NCBI RefSeq assembly: GCF_000337615.1
Contig: NZ_AOII01000107.1
Span: 2,354 to 66,353 of the forward strand
Direction: 5' to 3'
Origin: Natrinema pallidum DSM 3751
GTDB taxonomy: Archaea; Halobacteriota; Halobacteria; Halobacteriales; Natrialbaceae
DNA length: 64,000 nucleotides
Positions 60,501-64,000 of this stretch are shown here, piece after piece (position 1 is the stretch's first letter; each line of letters opens with the position of its first letter). The translations under genes and the position numbers were made by a program. A model generated the notes under the pieces. It searched no databases. It was not told where the DNA came from and was given only the letters and a program-made list of their open reading frames with translations.

Positions 60501-61040
60501 ATGGAACAGGTGTTCGCACCGTGGCGAATCGAGTGGATCAGACGCGACGAACCGAACCCCGAGATCGAGGAGTGCGTCTTCTGTGAACTCCCCGATCTGG
60601 GCGACGATCGGGAGAACTTGCTCGTCGCGCGAAGCGAACACGCGTTCGTCATGCTGAACAACTATCCGTACAACCCGGGACACCTGATGGTGATCCCGCA
60701 TAGCCATACCGGCGAGTACGCGGCTCTCGCGGAGGATGTCCTGCTCGATCATGCCTGCTTGAAACAGCGGACGTTCGACGCGCTCGAGGCCGCCCTCGAA
60801 CCGGACGGTTTCAACGCCGGCTTGAACCTCGGTGATGGGGCCGGTGGCTCGATCGACGACCACCTCCACACACACGTCGTGCCGCGGTGGGAGGGCGACA
60901 CCAATTTCATGCCCGTGCTCAGCGAGACGACGGTGATCGTCGAGGCGCTCGAGGCGACCTACGACCACGTCCACGACGCGTTCGCCGCACAGGAGGGGAC
61001 GACGGTCCCCAGCGAGGGCGGTGCCGTCGTCGTCGAGTGA
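60501..61040 (+). CDS. HIT family nucleotide hydrolase/transferase
   Basis: A 179-residue histidine-triad protein with the active-site HLHTHVVPRW (about residues 125-134) and the upstream YPYNPGHLMVIPHSHTGEY. The N-terminus MEQVFAPWRIEWI and CVFCELPDLGDD (with a CxxC) match the Aph/HIT branch acting on dinucleoside polyphosphates or ADP derivatives. CTTTAGG about 25-30 nt before the ATG is the likely TATA box, so a GTG four codons upstream is rejected. Confidence 0.93.
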   Translation: MEQVFAPWRIEWIRRDEPNPEIEECVFCELPDLGDDRENLLVARSEHAFVMLNNYPYNPGHLMVIPHSHTGEYAALAEDVLLDHACLKQRTFDALEAALEPDGFNAGLNLGDGAGGSIDDHLHTHVVPRWEGDTNFMPVLSETTVIVEALEATYDHVHDAFAAQEGTTVPSEGGAVVVE

Positions 61041-61195
61041 CGGCACCGCTCGCCTGCGGGTGATCCATGGCCCCGACAGTCGGGGACGCGCTCGAGCGCC
61101 GCTGGACGGGTGGATCGATCCCCCAGCGCCATAGCCGGCACCACGGGCCAATCGACGGGACACTTTTGATGATAGTTGACGTGGGTTAGGATAGC

Positions 61196-61603
61196 ATGGA
61201 CTACGAGGTAGTTCACACCGACGACGTGCCGATGAGCGATCTCTCCGCGGTCGACGAGGCCCCGCCGGACCTCCGTATCCGCGCGCTCGACGACTTCTTC
61301 GACACCGATGCGCTCAATCTCAAACTCTGGTACTTCGAACCCGGCGAGGAGATTCAGTACCACGCGCATGCCGAACAGGAGGAGCTGTACTACGTCCTCG
61401 AAGGAGAGTTCTCGCTGAAACTCGGCCGTTCGGGCGAGGAAACGTACGTCGACGCCGGCCCGGGGACGTTCTGGATCGCCAAGCCGGCGGTCGGCCACGG
61501 CCACCGCAACGTCGGCGACGAGGAGGGCGTCGTCCTCGCGATCGGTGCACCCGCGGTCGAGGACCCGGGACTGGATCCCCACGGACTCGACGACGGCGAC
61601 TAG
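61196..61603 (+). CDS. Cupin domain protein
   Basis: A 135-residue single cupin barrel. The first motif is YHAHAEQEELYYVLEGEFSL (G-x5-H-x-H-x3,4-E-x6-G) with metal-ligand His/His/Glu, and the second PAVGHGHRNVG. The function is unknown; such small cupins can be isomerases, dioxygenases or sensors. It appears monocistronic, with AT-rich sequence ACTTTTGATGATAG about 30-50 nt before the start. Confidence 0.9.
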   Translation: MDYEVVHTDDVPMSDLSAVDEAPPDLRIRALDDFFDTDALNLKLWYFEPGEEIQYHAHAEQEELYYVLEGEFSLKLGRSGEETYVDAGPGTFWIAKPAVGHGHRNVGDEEGVVLAIGAPAVEDPGLDPHGLDDGD

Positions 61604-61626
61604 CCGCGGCGAGCGCCCGCCCCGCG

Positions 61627-61863
61627 TCAGGCGTAGGTCGTCTCGAGATAGTCGAGGATGCGGTCCGACTCGGCCATCGTCACGCCGGACGCTTCGTCGA
61701 CGACGACCGGCACCTGTCGCTGGCCAGAAACGCGCTTGACCTCGTCGCGCTTCGAGTGCAGTCCCTCGACCCAGACGCTCTCGTAGTCGACGTCGAGTTC
61801 CTCGAGTCGATCCACGACGTGTTCACAGTACGGACAGCCCTCGAGACGGTAGAGCGTTATCAT
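61627..61863 (-). CDS. Glutaredoxin-like protein (GST N-terminal fold)
   Basis: A 78-residue thioredoxin-fold protein with active site GCPYCEHVVDRLEELDV, the cis-Pro in QRQVPVVVDE, and MAESDRILDYLETTYA at the end, as in GST N-terminal domains and small glutaredoxins. It likely acts in thiol-disulfide exchange in the cytoplasm, with gamma-glutamylcysteine as the probable haloarchaeal thiol. 32 upstream in-frame codons are rejected in favour of MITLYRLEGCPYC. Divergent from the redoxin gene. Confidence 0.92.
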   Translation of the reverse strand: MITLYRLEGCPYCEHVVDRLEELDVDYESVWVEGLHSKRDEVKRVSGQRQVPVVVDEASGVTMAESDRILDYLETTYA

Positions 61864-61975
61864 ATCTCTCGCTACGGGACGGGCGGTCAAAAGAATACGT
61901 CCTGACGCGTCCGATATCGGCGGTCCCTTCGGCCGCGGAACGGAGTTTTTTGTAGTCACGTGACAGTCCTCACGT

Positions 61976-62455
61976 ATGCCTCCGAGCGAGGGTGAGACTG
62001 TACCCGACTTCGCGTCGCTCCTCTGTGACGGCGAGACGTTCCGCTCGACGCCCTTCTCCGACGCGCTCGGCGCTCGCGGCGGCGTCGTGGTCTGTACCGG
62101 CTTCGTGTTCAGCGCGATCGCACGGAACTGGTGGAAGCGCTTCGTTCGCGCCGGCTGGGACGAGTTCGACGGCGTGCCGGTACTCGGCGTGAGTCGCGAT
62201 GGTCCCTACGCGCAAAACGAGTTCCTCCGCTGGCTGGGTCGACCGGACATCCGGTTCTTCGTGGATGTCAACGGCGACGTCAGCGAGGCGTTCGACCTGC
62301 TCGGCGACCGGTCGCACATGGCGAACGTCTCGACGCCCTGGCGCTCCGCGTTCGTGCTCGATCCCGACCGCGAGGTCCAGTACGCTTTCGTCGCTGACGA
62401 CTGGATCTCGCCGCTCCCCGTCGCGGACATCGAGACCGCCGTCGCGGACCTGTAA
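61976..62455 (+). CDS. Redoxin-domain protein lacking the peroxidatic cysteine
   Basis: A 159-residue AhpC/TSA-fold protein (PDFASLLCDGETFRSTPFSD, VLGVSRDGPYAQNEFLRWLG, FVDVNGDVSEAFDLL). Where peroxiredoxins have the PxxxTxxC active site it reads GFVFSAIARNWWKRF, with no Cys in the usual place; the nearby VVVCTGF has a Cys before the loop instead. Peroxidase activity is therefore doubtful. TTTTTTGTAG about 20-28 nt upstream indicates a leaderless mRNA. Divergent from the glutaredoxin gene, with about 110 nt between starts, so shared redox regulation is possible. Confidence 0.85.
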   Translation: MPPSEGETVPDFASLLCDGETFRSTPFSDALGARGGVVVCTGFVFSAIARNWWKRFVRAGWDEFDGVPVLGVSRDGPYAQNEFLRWLGRPDIRFFVDVNGDVSEAFDLLGDRSHMANVSTPWRSAFVLDPDREVQYAFVADDWISPLPVADIETAVADL

Positions 62456-62487
62456 CGAGACGGCCTCGAGCCCGGGGAGCCCCGTGG

Positions 62488-62853
62488 TCAGGGCTCACAG
62501 TACAGCAGTCGCCCGTTGCACGTACACTCGATCCGAAGCGGCTCGTCGTAGGTCACCGAGACGTGGTCCATCGCCCGGACGTAATGTCCTGGGGTTCCCG
62601 TCCGTGACCGCTCGTTGAGTTGTGAGAGCAGTCCGGCTTCGTGCAACTCCTCGACTTTCCTGTACGCCGTCGACTGGGGGAGATCGAGGGCCTCGGAGAT
62701 ATCGCTCACCGTCGCCGGCTCCTCGACGTATAGAAACACCGCTCGCGCGTCGTCGTCGCTGAGCAGGTCCATGATTCGGTAGGGGTCACACCCGAGTTCG
62801 CCGTCCCGGTCGATCCGCGGGCACCGACTCGGTTGGTCGACTGTGTCGCCCAT
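62488..62853 (-). CDS. Winged-helix transcriptional regulator
   Basis: A 121-residue ArsR/HTH-20-like regulator. MDLLSDDDARAVFLYVEEPA, then TVSDISEALDLPQSTAYRKV and EELHEAGLLSQLNERSRTGT, form a winged helix. The C-terminal part contains a short beta region with CTCNGRLLYC. Common among haloarchaea; targets unknown. It may be co-regulated with nothing nearby: the redoxin gene converges on it. Confidence 0.84.
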   Translation of the reverse strand: MGDTVDQPSRCPRIDRDGELGCDPYRIMDLLSDDDARAVFLYVEEPATVSDISEALDLPQSTAYRKVEELHEAGLLSQLNERSRTGTPGHYVRAMDHVSVTYDEPLRIECTCNGRLLYCEP

Positions 62854-62946
62854 ATGTCACACTTCGGTCCGTCCTTACTTTGCTCCCGGTCCCTATTCCC
62901 GAGAACTGGGAGCCGCCGCCACCGGTCGAGCCCCGATGCCGTGACG

Positions 62947-64000
62947 CTATCTCGGCTTCCCGAACGCGTACATCGTCTCGTGGGCCGTCACCTCGAGATC
63001 GACGAAGTCGCCGGGCGCGATGCCGTAGTCGCTCGCGTTCTGGACGATGAGCTGTCGGTACGCGGAGTCACGACACTTGACCGAGTCGGCGGTGCCCTCC
63101 TCGACGACGAGGACGTCTTCCCGGACCTCGCCGACCATGTCCGCGTAGGCATCGGCGACGAGGTCGCGTTTGACCGCGCTCATCTCCTTCGAGCGCTCCT
63201 TTTTCACCGTGCCGCCCAGCCCCTTCATCTCGGCGGCGTCGGTTCCCGGCCGCTTCGAGAAGCGAGTGACGTTGATCTTCTCCGGACGGGTCTCGCGGAG
63301 CAGCGCCATCGACTGTTCGTGGTCCCGATCGGTCTCGGTCGGGAAGCCGACGATGAAGTCCGTCGACAGCGTCCAGTAGTCCAGGTAGTCGTCGAAGGTC
63401 TCGACGACCTCGACGTACTCCGCGACCTGATGCTGGCGGCGCATATCGCCGAGCACGTCGTCGCTGCCCGACTGAACGGGCGCATGCAGGAAGTCGTAGA
63501 GTTCGTCGTACTCGGCGAAGACGGCGGCGAGTTCCTCGCGGATGCCGTGGACGCCCTTCGGGTTGGCCATCCCGACGCGGACCCGGAAGTCGCCGTCGAT
63601 CTCACAGATCGCCTCGAGCAGCCGGTGGAGTTTGCGGTCGCCCTCGTCCCAGCCGTAGACGCCGGTGTCCTGTCCGGTGATGCGGATCTCCTTCGCGCCG
63701 GCGTGGATCAGCGCGCGGGCCTTCTCGACGTTCTCCTCGATCGAGGGGGAGTCGATCTTGCCGGTGGCCTGCTTGGTGATACAGTACGAGCAGTCGGACA
63801 TACAGCCCCGCGCAATCGGGAGAATGCCGACGACGCCGTCGAGGATGGGTTCGGCGTCGGGCGTCGTCGTCGGACACTCGCCGTTGGTGACGGCTTCGGG
63901 AACCTCGTCCCAGTGGAGGACCTGGCCGTCGACATCGGCTCGGTCGAACTCCTCGCCCTGGGCGAGCGCCATACAGCCCGTGATGAAGAGATCGGCCGTC
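62947..64000 (-). CDS. tRNA t6A37 methylthiotransferase (archaeal CDKAL1/MtaB-like), partial
   Basis: The C-terminal 350 residues of a MiaB-family radical SAM enzyme; the N-terminal UPF0004 domain continues past the window end. The radical SAM cluster motif is CMSDCSYC. RITGQDTGVYGWDEGDRKLH, GMANPKGVHGI and HAPVQSGSDDVLGDMRR are family signatures. A TRAM domain ends the protein (QLIVQNASDYGIAPGDFVDL). It adds a methylthio group to t6A37 of tRNAs decoding ANN codons. An ITGCMALAQGEE stretch at the edge contains the last Cys of the N-terminal cluster. Confidence 0.93.
   Translation of the reverse strand, partial: TADLFITGCMALAQGEEFDRADVDGQVLHWDEVPEAVTNGECPTTTPDAEPILDGVVGILPIARGCMSDCSYCITKQATGKIDSPSIEENVEKARALIHAGAKEIRITGQDTGVYGWDEGDRKLHRLLEAICEIDGDFRVRVGMANPKGVHGIREELAAVFAEYDELYDFLHAPVQSGSDDVLGDMRRQHQVAEYVEVVETFDDYLDYWTLSTDFIVGFPTETDRDHEQSMALLRETRPEKINVTRFSKRPGTDAAEMKGLGGTVKKERSKEMSAVKRDLVADAYADMVGEVREDVLVVEEGTADSVKCRDSAYRQLIVQNASDYGIAPGDFVDLEVTAHETMYAFGKPR

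Noticed and set aside
60401-60586. 61-codon frame starting MSHCCMDLRT
   Set aside because: It overlaps the HIT gene start; the CTTTATA upstream is too close for a leaderless start, and the tail is Arg/Gly-rich out-of-frame sequence.

Overview
The window reads as the chromosome of an extremely halophilic archaeon, most like the Natrinema/Haloterrigena group (Natrialbales). Evidence: very high GC, strongly acidic proteins, TATA boxes about 25-30 nt before many start codons (leaderless transcripts), a haloarchaeal-type 5S rRNA, and typical haloarchaeal genes (ba3-type oxidase cluster, Rpa3 with its associated protein, Azf-like glucose-6-phosphate dehydrogenase, HMG-CoA reductase, archaeal RNase J, many haloarchaea-only small families). 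All functional calls come from reading motifs and recalling families; no database search was run.

Layout. 1-320: the end of an rRNA operon with two tandem 5S genes, a tRNA-like processing element between them and a strong terminator. 391-9541: RNase J, a PadR regulator, cold-shock protein, a queuosine-type precursor transporter, M29 aminopeptidase, Azf-like dehydrogenase, an aldo/keto reductase, and MptD. 9580-14521: creatininase-family hydrolase, PAP2 phosphatase, an ABC exporter and a DUF192 protein. 14584-17659: tRNA-Val, a wHTH regulator and tRNA-Phe, followed by a decayed integrative element carrying a broken tyrosine recombinase and a nuclease-like gene, bounded by a degenerate second copy of the tRNA-Phe 3' region.

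17745-22424: two paralogous Bat-type (HTH-10) regulators, each followed by an oxidoreductase (SDR, then aldo/keto reductase) under look-alike promoters, plus another aldo/keto reductase. 22461-28568: membrane protein, alpha/beta hydrolase, tRNA-His, a ribbon-helix-helix protein and the rpa3 operon. 29221-36043: a respiratory block with ba3-type cytochrome oxidase on the minus strand, and divergently a small membrane protein, a SafE-like exporter and a CcoI-like copper ATPase, which together look like an oxidase plus its copper supply; a CDGSH protein follows.

36241-49891: FAD oxidoreductase, Hsp20, a membrane-anchored double-wHTH regulator with Asp/Ser repeats, radical SAM and TRAM proteins, a YkgJ protein, MBL hydrolase, methyltransferase and glycosyltransferase, an LLM flavin enzyme and an amidohydrolase. 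50057-64000: HMG-CoA reductase, SMR and Nramp-like transporters, GNAT, isocitrate dehydrogenase followed by five consecutive hairpins, methionine aminopeptidase, HIT, cupin, glutaredoxin-like and redoxin-like proteins, and a methylthiotransferase cut by the window end. Three very short genes (41-52 codons) were read directly from the sequence.
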